DNA of 8,564 bases. It comes from JANYBT01 sp038211475. GTDB lineage: Bacteria > Acidobacteriota > Terriglobia > Terriglobales > Acidobacteriaceae. Made by a program: the position numbers and the translations under genes. Positions within the stretch are counted from its first letter, which is position 1. Every line of letters begins with the position of its first letter. Positions 1-6,002 of this stretch are shown here, in pieces. The notes under the pieces are model-generated. The model made no database searches. It saw only the letters and a list, made by a program, of their open reading frames with translations, and was not told the DNA's origin. The DNA is taken from assembly GCA_038211475.1 (NCBI GenBank), contig JBBQVN010000152.1, positions 1 through 8,564 of the forward strand, written 5' to 3'.

Positions 1-914
1 TTGCTCAGTTTCTCTTCGCCCTTGGCGTCCCAGAATAAGTTGCTGCCGTTCTTGCTCACCGACACGTTGGTATGCATTCCGCTGCCGTTCACTCCTACCA
101 CCGGCTTGGGCAAGAACGACGCAGTCAACCCCATGTGCGTAGCCACCTGGCGGCAAACCAGTTTGTAGATCTGGATCTGGTCGGCCGCAATCACGGCCTC
201 AGAGTAGCTATAGTTGATTTCAAATTGCGATGGCGCCACTTCCGGATGGTCCTTCTCGTTCTGGAAGCCCATCGCGCGCTGCACTTCGGCAGTGGTATCA
301 ATGAAGGTCCTGAGTGGATCGCCCGGCAGCGAGTGATAGTAGCCGCCGGTATTGACGTAATCGAACGTTCCGGTCTCGTGGTAACGGCGCTCGGCATCGG
401 AGCCTTGAAACAGAAAGCCTTCGATTTCGTTGGCCGCGTTCAGGGTGTAGCCTTCCTTCTTGTGCAGGCCCTGGGCGTAGCGCTTGAGCACGCCGCGAAT
501 GTCGCCGCTATAGGGCTCGCCGCCTTTGTCGATGACTTCGCCGAACACCAGCACTTTGCCGGGGCCAAACACGTCCGCCGGTCCCCAATAGAACGCGCTC
601 CAATCAATCCCCAGCCGCAAATCGCTTTCGCGCTGCGCGGTAAAGCCACGAATCGACGAGCCGTCAAAGGTCAGGTTGTCATAACTGCCCAACAGGAACT
701 TCTTGTCATAGTCCAGCATGTGCAGGCGGCCTTCGAGGTCGCTGAACAGCACTGTGACCGCCTTGATGCGTTTTTCGTCGGTGAGATATTTCAGCCGCTC
801 TTCCTGAATCTTGTGGGGGGCAACGCGGTTCTTGCGCTCTTCTTTGGCCGCAAGGTTCATCTCTTCGAGTTCGTCGTAGGGGATTGCCAGGAAATTCCGC
901 AATTCGTTCGCCAT
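1..914 (-). CDS. glnA: Glutamine synthetase, 3'-truncated by window edge
   Basis: This gene makes glutamine from glutamate, ammonia and ATP in the cytoplasm, the entry step of nitrogen assimilation. The minus frame is open from the ATG at 914 to the window edge, giving 304 codons of a usual 440-480. Visible landmarks are the beta-grasp motif FDGSSIRGF (residues 83-91), the metal-site segment NEIEGFLF (162-169), VAPSQFEINYS (226-236) with a metal-ligand Glu, and the ATP-site signature KPVVGVNGSGMHTN (270-283). The catalytic C-terminal part with the adenylylation/arginine loop lies outside the window. The start is supported by a strong AAGGAG Shine-Dalgarno at 919-924, four bases from the ATG. 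The N-terminus (about 50 residues before the beta-grasp) is charged and somewhat long for the family. No frameshift was seen. A long open frame on the opposite strand is only its shadow. The identification is secure; the GS subtype is not assigned. Confidence 0.96.
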   Translation of the reverse strand, partial: MANELRNFLAIPYDELEEMNLAAKEERKNRVAPHKIQEERLKYLTDEKRIKAVTVLFSDLEGRLHMLDYDKKFLLGSYDNLTFDGSSIRGFTAQRESDLRLGIDWSAFYWGPADVFGPGKVLVFGEVIDKGGEPYSGDIRGVLKRYAQGLHKKEGYTLNAANEIEGFLFQGSDAERRYHETGTFDYVNTGGYYHSLPGDPLRTFIDTTAEVQRAMGFQNEKDHPEVAPSQFEINYSYSEAVIAADQIQIYKLVCRQVATHMGLTASFLPKPVVGVNGSGMHTNVSVSKNGSNLFWDAKGEEKLS

Positions 915-966
915 GCGTCTCCTTAAGAAATTGTGTGCGTCGCGATGATGAGCAACTGATCCGGTT

Positions 967-988
967 CAACCACTCTTGTGGATGGTTG
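967..988 (-). other. Small hairpin in the glnA 5' leader
   Basis: CAACCA (967-972) is the inverse complement of TGGTTG (983-988), giving a 6-bp stem with a 10-base loop. An alternative inner pairing is CCAC/GTGG around TCTT (970-981). It lies 53-74 bases upstream of the glnA start codon, inside the probable untranslated leader. There is no T-run, so it is not an intrinsic terminator. Any regulatory role is a guess. Confidence 0.3.
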
Positions 989-1024
989 GGAACAACGTTT
1001 TGGAACTTGCAGCCTGATGGGATA

Positions 1025-1054
1025 AGAGTATCGCGCTACATCTTCGCACGCCAA
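1025..1054 (-). promoter_or_regulatory. Candidate sigma-70-type promoter for glnA
   Basis: On the minus strand a TTGGCG hexamer (1054-1049) is followed after 18 bases by TACTCT (1030-1025). This would place transcription start about 100 bases upstream of the glnA ATG. The match to consensus is only moderate, and in a GC-rich genome such matches occur by chance. No clear sigma-54 (-24/-12) element or NtcA/GlnR-type operator was found in this leader. Confidence 0.25.
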
Positions 1055-1177
1055 TAAAAAGGATTTATGGACCGCATAAAAGTGTGTGGAAAAACCCATT
1101 TTGGGACGAGCATGCGGCGCACTCCCGCGCCCTGCATTTCAGCAGAATTCGTCGCAGCGTCCCACATGTAAAGCTGT

Positions 1178-1211
1178 GCATGAACGATAGCTTCTCGCTA
1201 TGTTGATGTGC
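1178..1211 (+). other. Imperfect inverted repeat between glnA and the DinB gene
   Basis: The core is a perfect ATAGC (1187-1191) / GCTAT (1197-1201) stem around a TTCTC loop. The stem extends outward through AAC/GTT after one bulged G, then GCATG/ATGTGC with a two-base bulge and wobble pairs, for about 13 pairs in all. It sits in the middle of the divergent spacer and could be a protein-binding dyad or a structured leader. It lacks a T-run, so a terminator is unlikely. Confidence 0.35.
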
Positions 1212-1233
1212 TTATCCTCGGTGCGCTTTTCAT

Positions 1234-1257
1234 GATTGACTCGAAGATTGACCCGAA
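1234..1257 (+). repeat. Tandem 12-bp direct repeat upstream of the DinB gene
   Basis: Two adjacent copies, GATTGACTCGAA (1234-1245) and GATTGACCCGAA (1246-1257), differ at a single base. A third, degenerate copy, GACTGACCTCGAGA, lies at 1315-1328, 27 bases before the start codon. The spacing of about one helical turn places the copies on nearly the same DNA face, as for a repeated operator or activator site. Position between divergent genes fits a regulatory role, but no known regulator is recognised. Confidence 0.45.
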
Positions 1258-1354
1258 CGCGGCCTGTTCCTTGCGGAAAATATATTCGGTCGGTGCCCCT
1301 TGATCGCCTGGTTCGACTGACCTCGAGAATGTAAACTTAGCGGAGGAGTTTTCC

Positions 1355-1834
1355 ATGACCAATCCTTATGCAGGTTTTCTGGCAGGACGTGACGCGAAGG
1401 AAATCATTGCTGCGTCCCCGGCGCGACTATCTGAACTGGCCAAGACCCTGGGCGCGGCGGGCCTGGAGCGCCGCTCAGCTCCCGGCAAATGGACGGCCCG
1501 CGAAATCTTATGCCACCTGGCCGATACGGAAATTGCTTTTGCCTTCCGTCTGCGGCAGGCGCTGGCCGAGGCCCATCATGTGATCCAGCCCTTCGACCAG
1601 GAAAAGTGGGCTGGCAATTACTCTTCGTTCACCGCTGCGGATGCGGTGGCGGCATACTCCGCGCTCCGGGCGTGGAACCTGCTGTTGATTCGCACCGTGC
1701 CAGATTCCGCGCTCCTCAAGCCGCTCACCCATCCCGAACGCGGCGCCATGACCTTCCAGAACCTGCTCGAAACTATGGCGGGCCACGACTTGAACCACAT
1801 GCACCAGTTGGAAGGCATCGCCGCAAGCGCATAG
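1355..1834 (+). CDS. DinB-like (DinB_2 / YfiT-type) metalloprotein
   Basis: This is a 159-residue protein of the DinB/YfiT-like four-helix-bundle superfamily, which uses three histidines to bind a divalent metal. Characterised relatives transfer thiols such as bacillithiol or mycothiol, or act as metal-dependent hydrolases; the substrate here cannot be read from sequence. Metal-ligand candidates are H54 in ILCHLADTE and H144 and H148 in GHDLNHMHQLEGI. This is the HL..xE ... HxxxHxxQ pattern typical of the family. The segment APGKWTAREILCHL (42-55) is also characteristic. Full family length, with no signal peptide or membrane helix, so cytoplasmic. The start is fixed by GGAGGA seven bases before the ATG. 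It lies 57 bp upstream of a homocysteine S-methyltransferase on the same strand, so co-transcription is plausible. The 440-bp spacer upstream carries a tandem repeat that may control it. The name DinB reflects the fold only, not proof of a DNA-damage role. Confidence 0.88.
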   Translation: MTNPYAGFLAGRDAKEIIAASPARLSELAKTLGAAGLERRSAPGKWTAREILCHLADTEIAFAFRLRQALAEAHHVIQPFDQEKWAGNYSSFTAADAVAAYSALRAWNLLLIRTVPDSALLKPLTHPERGAMTFQNLLETMAGHDLNHMHQLEGIAASA

Positions 1835-1891
1835 CAAATACTCCGTGCCCACTGGGCCCGAAACCGCATTGCATTCGGACCCTCATCGCAT

Positions 1892-2800
1892 ATGACTCTC
1901 GACGAAGCCATTCGCGGAACCCTGCTCCTCGACGGCGGCATGGGCACGGAACTCGAGCGCAACGGTTGCAATGTGCGCGATCATCTGTGGTCGGCGCGAG
2001 TGCTGCTGGACCGTCCCGAGGAAATTGCGAAAGTCCACCGCTCGTATCTCGAAACCGGCGCGCAGTGCCTGATTACGGCGAGTTACCAGATCTCCTTTGG
2101 CGGATTCGAGCGCGCAGGTCTTACCCAGGCCGACACTGAGCACGCGCTGCGTCGATCTGTCGAAATTGCCCGCAAGGTCCGGGATGACTTCGCGAAAGAG
2201 CGCGGTTCGCATGCACTGATCGCCGCATCGGTGGGACCCTACGGTGGAGCGCTTGCCGACGGCTCGGAATTTCATGGAAATTACGCCTGCACTTACGCCG
2301 ACCTGTTTGGATTCCACGCCCGGCGCATGCAAGTGCTTGCTTCCGCACAGCCCGACTTGCTGGCCTGCGAAACTATCCCCTCGCTGGAGGAGGCGCGCGC
2401 GATTCTGGAGTGCCTGCACGCGCTGCCTGCCGCCCAAGCGTGGTTCACTTTCTGTTGCAAAGACGAGCGCCATATTTCTCATGGCGAGGAATTGCGCGAG
2501 TGTGCCTGCCTGCTCCACGCGGAACCACAGGTCGTGGCCATGGGAGTGAACTGCACCGCGCCCAAATATGTGGCGTCGTTGGTCCGCGAAGTGGCCGCCG
2601 TTACTAACAAGCCCATCGTGGTCTATCCCAACTCAGGACGCCAGTGGGACGCGGCGAGTCGCCAGTGGATCGGCCCCGGGGGCGGCACATTCGTGCAGCT
2701 CGCCAACTCGTGGCGGGAGGCGGGCGCGAGTTGGATTGGCGGCTGCTGCGGCATCGGCCCAGAGGACATTGAGCGACTGCGGCACTTGCTGGCGGCTTAG
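1892..2800 (+). CDS. mmuM: Homocysteine S-methyltransferase family protein
   Basis: This zinc enzyme transfers a methyl group (from S-methylmethionine in the characterised MmuM) to homocysteine to form methionine in the cytoplasm. The protein is 302 residues, the normal single-domain length. It shows the N-terminal DGGMGTEL motif (14-21), TASYQ (62-66), SVGPYGG...FHGNY (113-131), ACETIPSLEEA (158-168) and the three zinc cysteines: C221 in GVNC and C285/C286 in GGCCG. The cobalamin-binding modules of MetH are absent, so it is the stand-alone type. No convincing Shine-Dalgarno precedes the ATG, and the 57-bp gap after the DinB gene has no terminator. Translation may rely on coupling within one transcript or on a leaderless message. 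Its 3' end faces the SulP gene across 8 bp. The methyl donor in this organism is inferred from the family, so the symbol is used in the family sense. Confidence 0.9.
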   Translation: MTLDEAIRGTLLLDGGMGTELERNGCNVRDHLWSARVLLDRPEEIAKVHRSYLETGAQCLITASYQISFGGFERAGLTQADTEHALRRSVEIARKVRDDFAKERGSHALIAASVGPYGGALADGSEFHGNYACTYADLFGFHARRMQVLASAQPDLLACETIPSLEEARAILECLHALPAAQAWFTFCCKDERHISHGEELRECACLLHAEPQVVAMGVNCTAPKYVASLVREVAAVTNKPIVVYPNSGRQWDAASRQWIGPGGGTFVQLANSWREAGASWIGGCCGIGPEDIERLRHLLAA

Positions 2801-2808
2801 GCTAGCGC

Positions 2809-4563
2809 TTACCTCTCCCCGGTGATCGGGCTGGCCTGGATTTTCTCGAATACGTCTTCGGCTCGGTCCAGCGCGGCTTGCACGTTGTTGCAGATGTTTT
2901 CCAAGCCGATCACTTCCTCCAGTCCCGCCTGCGCGATCACCTTGCGCGGCTGTTCGCGCGCGCCGCACAAAATTAAAGTGCGGTCGGTGGCATGGAGTTC
3001 GCGCGCCAGTTCTTGCAGTGCGAACAGCCCGGTCGCGTCAATTGCCGTCATGTTTCGCAAGCGCAAAATCACCACCGGCGGCAACTCGTGCAGGTTCTGG
3101 GTGATGGCCGCAATCTTGTCGGTGGCGCCGAACAAAAACGGCCCGTGAATGCGGAAGATGGTGGCATAGTAGGGAATATCTTTGTCCTGCAGGATGTGCA
3201 CCCGGCCATCTTCAATGTAGTCATCTGTGACCTGCGATACCGTGGTGGTCGCAGCCACGCGGCTGATGAACAGAAGCGCCGCGAGGATCATGCCCGCCTC
3301 CACCGCCACCGTCAGGTCGGCAAACACAGTGAGCAGAAATGTCACCAGCCACACGCTGATGTCCGTCTTGGTGAGCTTCAGTAGCTGAGGAATCTCGCGC
3401 CACTCGCCCATGTTGTAAGACACCACCATCAGGATGCCCGCCAGCGCGGCCATTGGCACATAGCTCACCAGGCGCGCGGCAAACAGCAGCACGCAAAGCA
3501 GCGTGAGCGAGTGGATGATGCCCGCTACCGGAGACTGCGCTCCAGCGCGAATGTTGGTGGCGGTGCGCGCAATGGCCCCGGTAGCGGGCAGTCCTCCGAA
3601 CATCGGAGACACTACGTTAGCCACGCCCTGCGCGATCAATTCCATGTTGGGATTGTGACGGTCGTTGCTCATGCGGTCGGAAACCACAGCCGACATCAGC
3701 GATTCGATCGCGCCCAGCATCGCCACGGTCACCGCGGGGCCGAGCAGACTATGGATCAGGTCGGCGCGAAAGACCGGGAGATGCAGATGCGGCATTCCGC
3801 TGGGGATCCCCCCAAAGCGCGTTCCGATGGTTTCGACCGGCAGCTTCAACAAGAAGACCGCGGCAGTTGCTCCGAGCAGGGCGACGATCGGTCCAGGAAT
3901 TCGAATAGAGATCATGCGGCACCCTACCAGCACAATCACCGTCGCCACGCCCAACAGCGTGGCTTCGAAACTCAGCGTGTGGAAATTCTGGGCCAGCGCC
4001 TCCATGCGCGACCAAAACACTCCCGGCACTTTCTCCAGATGCAGTCCGAAGAAGTCTTTCACCTGGGTGCTGGCAATGAGGATGGCAATGCCATTAGTGA
4101 AGCCCACCACAATCGGCCGCGGAATGAACTTCACCGCCGCACCCATGCCAGTCACTCCCATCAGAATGAGCAGCATTCCGGCCATGACGGTGCACATGAA
4201 CAAGCCATCCACGCCATGCGCCGCGACGATCCCCGCGACCACCACGACGAATGCGCCCGTAGGCCCGCCGATCTGCGTTTTCGAACCGCCTAGCAGCGAA
4301 ATCAGCAACCCGGTGACGATGGCGCAATAGATCCCGGCCTGCGGAGACAGCCCCGAGGCAATCGAAAACGCCATGGCCAGCGGGAGCGCCACCAGCCCCA
4401 CGGTGATTCCCGCGACCAGGTCGAGGGAGAATTTATTCAGGCTGTAGTAGCGCAGGGAGACCACCGACTTGGGAAGCCAGCGATCATCTAGGAAAGAACG
4501 CAGCATGATGTCGTCCAGTGATGTCATTATGACAGAATCGCTCGGCAAGCCGGCACTGACCAT
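2809..4563 (-). CDS. SulP-family anion transporter with STAS domain
   Basis: This is a 584-residue inner-membrane transporter of the SulP (SLC26-related) family. Members move sulfate, bicarbonate, dicarboxylates or other anions, and the substrate cannot be told from sequence. The membrane part runs from about residue 46 to 435 with many hydrophobic helices. It starts with DLVAGITVGLVALPLAMAF (48-66) and carries GGPTGAF (99-105) and the family segment GGLPATGAIARTATNIRAG (323-341). A cytoplasmic STAS domain follows (about 465-568), with the nucleotide-loop-like MTAIDATG (505-512). Length is typical and no frameshift is seen. The ATG at 4563 has GGAG five bases upstream. A second in-frame ATG at 4527 lacks a Shine-Dalgarno, so the longer form is preferred, although the first 12 residues are unusual. 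It is divergent from yceH (78 bp) and convergent with the methyltransferase. Confidence 0.94.
   Translation of the reverse strand: MVSAGLPSDSVIMTSLDDIMLRSFLDDRWLPKSVVSLRYYSLNKFSLDLVAGITVGLVALPLAMAFSIASGLSPQAGIYCAIVTGLLISLLGGSKTQIGGPTGAFVVVVAGIVAAHGVDGLFMCTVMAGMLLILMGVTGMGAAVKFIPRPIVVGFTNGIAILIASTQVKDFFGLHLEKVPGVFWSRMEALAQNFHTLSFEATLLGVATVIVLVGCRMISIRIPGPIVALLGATAAVFLLKLPVETIGTRFGGIPSGMPHLHLPVFRADLIHSLLGPAVTVAMLGAIESLMSAVVSDRMSNDRHNPNMELIAQGVANVVSPMFGGLPATGAIARTATNIRAGAQSPVAGIIHSLTLLCVLLFAARLVSYVPMAALAGILMVVSYNMGEWREIPQLLKLTKTDISVWLVTFLLTVFADLTVAVEAGMILAALLFISRVAATTTVSQVTDDYIEDGRVHILQDKDIPYYATIFRIHGPFLFGATDKIAAITQNLHELPPVVILRLRNMTAIDATGLFALQELARELHATDRTLILCGAREQPRKVIAQAGLEEVIGLENICNNVQAALDRAEDVFEKIQASPITGER
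4522..4534. promoter_or_regulatory. Perfect 13-bp palindrome at the SulP 5' end
   Basis: TGTCATTATGACA is a perfect dyad around a single central base. It covers codons 10-14 of the transporter as called, and overlaps the alternative ATG at 4527-4525. It lies about 110 bp upstream of the yceH start. Its length and position between divergent genes suit an operator for a dimeric regulator, but no regulator is identified and chance cannot be excluded. Confidence 0.3.
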
Positions 4564-4627
4564 GTGTGGCTCCGCGAACCCGATACCCTAGGTAGAATTC
4601 AAAATGAGAGTGGGCGGTCGCGCTCGC

Positions 4628-4644
4628 GGAGGTCAAAGCGTTTG
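4628..4644 (+). promoter_or_regulatory. Ribosome-binding site that selects a TTG start for yceH
   Basis: GGAGG at 4628-4632 is followed, nine bases later, by an in-frame TTG at 4642-4644. The protein made from that TTG begins EIVLNAVEARVLGALVEKD, aligning directly with the usual YceH N-terminus. The frame extends upstream to a GTG at 4564, but that extension is a low-complexity arginine/serine stretch with no family similarity. The GTG at 4651 is 18 bases from the GGAGG, too far. Confidence 0.65.
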
Positions 4645-5292
4645 GAAATTGTGCTGAATGCGGTGGAAGCGCGCGTCCTGGGAGCGCTCGTGGAAAAGGA
4701 CATCACCACGCCTGAGTATTATCCTCTGTCGCTTAACGCGCTGGTGAATGCGTGCAACCAGAAGAACAACCGCGAGCCGGTGATGGCTCTTGACGAGGCT
4801 GCGGTGCGCGAGGCCTTGGACGGCTTGCAGCAGCAACGCCTGGCCGGCCCCGCCCGCGGCGCCGACAGCCGCGTCACCAAGTATGAGCATCGCACGCAGG
4901 AGGTTTTCAACTTCACTCGCGGCGAGACCGCTCTGCTCTGCGTGTTGTTGCTCCGCGGCCCGCAAACGCCCGGCGAACTTCGAGCCCGCGCCGAGCGTCT
5001 GCATCGTTTTGAACACCTTGAGGAAGTCCAGGCGTCGTTGCAGCGCCTGATGCAACGCGAACCTCCACTCGCGCATATGCTGCAGCGTCAACCCGGCACC
5101 AAAGAGGCACGATACATGCACTTGCTCTCCGGCGGTGCGGAGGAAGCGCCTTCAGAAGCGGCGCATCCCGCCATGGAGTCCGCAGACACTTTTGGCGCCA
5201 GCAGCCGTTTGTCTCTACTGGAAAACGAAGTCGACGAATTACGCAAAGAAGTGAACCAATTGAAAGAGCAGATCGCCAGCCTACTTCGCTAA
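4642..5292 (+). CDS. yceH: YceH / DUF480 family double winged-helix protein
   Basis: A 216-residue protein matching the YceH (DUF480, UPF0502) family, whose members carry two tandem winged-helix domains and have no well-defined function. Family hallmarks are EARVLGALVEKDITTPEYYPLS (residues 9-30), NACNQKNNREP (36-46), SRVTKYEH (76-83), LLLRGPQTPGELR (102-114) and ARYMHLLSG (156-164). The first winged helix spans about 1-88 and the second about 92-165. After an acidic, low-complexity linker (165-186) the C-terminus ends in a leucine-rich coiled coil (187-214, LLENEVDELRKEVNQLKEQ), which probably mediates dimerisation. The start is TTG at 4642; a longer GTG-initiated version from 4564 is possible but not supported by homology. 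It is divergent from the SulP gene and shares a short spacer with it. DNA binding is inferred from the fold only. Confidence 0.9.
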   Translation: MEIVLNAVEARVLGALVEKDITTPEYYPLSLNALVNACNQKNNREPVMALDEAAVREALDGLQQQRLAGPARGADSRVTKYEHRTQEVFNFTRGETALLCVLLLRGPQTPGELRARAERLHRFEHLEEVQASLQRLMQREPPLAHMLQRQPGTKEARYMHLLSGGAEEAPSEAAHPAMESADTFGASSRLSLLENEVDELRKEVNQLKEQIASLLR

Positions 5293-5308
5293 GGTAGCCC
5301 GAAGTAAC

Positions 5309-5548
5309 TCAACGCCCCGAAGGCGGAGCTCCCGCCGGAGCACGCCCCAAGAAAAACCATGTGCCTAAGCACGGTAGGCGGAAGAGTTGACGATCTTCAG
5401 GAACACGCCGAAGGTCCATGTTGACGGAGCGGATGGCCACCGCCGCAATCAACACGGCCGCCAGGCTATCCACATGAAACCCTGGCCCCACCTTTGCCAC
5501 GACCAAAACCGCTAGAGGGCTCACCAACCGGTTGAGAAGCAGACACAT
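5309..5548 (-). pseudogene. Decayed PF04020-type (YvlD / phage holin family IV) membrane protein
   Basis: A 79-codon minus-strand frame whose first ~44 residues resemble small four-helix membrane proteins of family PF04020. It begins MCLLLNRLVSPLAVLVVAKV and carries the diagnostic PGFHVDS (22-28), then a second hydrophobic helix (AAVLIAAVAI) and VN (42-43). Normal members continue with an Arg-Pro turn and two more helices to about 110-120 residues. Here the sequence after residue ~45 keeps only scattered resemblance (QLFRLPCLGTWFFLG) with apparent small deletions, then runs into a Pro/Gly/Ala tail and stops. No good Shine-Dalgarno is visible. I read it as a truncated, degenerating gene. The alternative is a fortuitous open frame, but the PGFHVDS context makes that less likely. 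It begins the accessory segment between yceH and the IS. Confidence 0.5.
5322..5336. terminator. GC-rich hairpin downstream of yceH
   Basis: GGCGG (5322-5326) pairs with CCGCC (5332-5336) around a five-base loop, 29 bp after the yceH stop. It is flanked by a direct repeat ACGCCCC at 5312-5318 and 5342-5348. There is no T-run on either strand, so it is at best a weak or factor-assisted terminator. It also lies inside the 3' part of the decayed minus-strand gene. Confidence 0.25.
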
Positions 5549-5854
5549 GGAGTCTTCTTGAATCTGCCGGAAACTTAGCGGGTCAAGGAGGCAGAGGGCA
5601 GTGTCGGGCCGGTCCCGTTTAGGGACGGTGCCAGTTCAGGAAAGCCAGCCTCGCAGTTTCCTTAACAACCCCGGGAATCTATGGCGGCGCGGCACCAATC
5701 AGCGTAACAAGGTAATAGAGCTTGGAGGTAGAAGACTGCGCTACTTGGCAACACTCGTCTGCGCGAAGACCACGGCCGTTCCATTCCGGACGCCGCTCGG
5801 TTCCCAATTCGCCGCCAGACCCGAAGATCACTCCTCCAGGGAGGCCCATTGATT
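5549..5854. other. About 300 bp with no recognisable gene
   Basis: Open frames here are short, Arg/Ser/Pro-rich and resemble no family I know. Visible structure is limited to a GTCCC (5612-5616) / GGGAC (5622-5626) hairpin with a five-base loop and an AGGAAA (5638-5643) / TTTCCT (5657-5662) inverted repeat. It presumably holds the promoter of the signal-peptide gene that starts at 5855. A GGGAGG at 5839-5844 lies ten bases before that ATG and is itself part of a CCTCC/GGAGG mini-dyad. Confidence 0.5.
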
Positions 5855-5937
5855 ATGAAACCCAGGACTTTTCTTTCTCTCTGCGTGCTATTAGTGCTGG
5901 CTCCCGCTTCGTTAAACTGCGGCGACAGCTCGACCCC
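5855..5937 (+). pseudogene. 5' stub of a secreted protein gene cut by the insertion sequence
   Basis: The ATG at 5855 opens a typical Sec signal peptide: MKPR, a hydrophobic core (FLSLCVLLVLA) and an AxA cleavage motif APA (residues 16-18), followed by SLNCGDSSTP. The Cys at 22 might suggest a lipoprotein, but the preceding residues (SLN) are a poor lipobox, so signal peptidase I cleavage is favoured. After about 28 codons the frame enters the left end of the IS and becomes meaningless, stopping at 6187. A GGGAGG lies ten bases upstream; a TTG at 5849 is a possible alternative start. The rest of the gene is absent next to it. The RHS fragment beyond the IS, in the same orientation, could be its continuation, but this is unproven. 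Confidence 0.55.
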
Positions 5938-5950
5938 TGACCTGCTCCCC
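5938..5950 (+). repeat. Probable left terminal inverted repeat of the IS3-family element
   Basis: TGACCTGCTCCCC starts with TGA and is C-rich, as IS407-group ends commonly are. It sits just upstream of orfA at a typical distance. No partner repeat exists in the window because the right end is deleted. Confidence 0.5.
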
Positions 5951-6002
5951 ATTTTCCGCACAAAGCTGAGTATGATTTCAGCGAAAGAGAGGGGAAGCGG
6001 GT

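Noticed and set aside
72..926. 284-codon plus-strand open frame opposite glnA
   Set aside because: It lies antisense to unmistakable glutamine synthetase sequence, resembles no family, and reflects GC-rich codon bias on the other strand.
1088..1106. Minus-strand CCCA-AAA-TGGG followed by TTTTT, resembling an intrinsic terminator upstream of glnA
   Set aside because: The stem has only four pairs with a three-base loop, too weak to terminate, and it lies upstream of the candidate glnA promoter.
3511..4330. Long plus-strand open frames (260 and 221 codons) opposite the SulP gene
   Set aside because: His/Arg/Ser-rich composition with no domain character; the minus strand encodes a continuous, family-typical transporter.
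5703..5715. CGTAACAAGGTAA, identical to the conserved 3' region of 16S rRNA (the 1492R primer site)
   Set aside because: The match ends there: no following helix-45 or anti-Shine-Dalgarno sequence and no upstream 16S similarity. It is a 13-base coincidence.
5601..5852. 83-codon plus-strand open frame between the decayed membrane gene and the signal-peptide stub
   Set aside because: No recognisable motif, basic and low-complexity composition, no convincing Shine-Dalgarno; not supportable as a gene.
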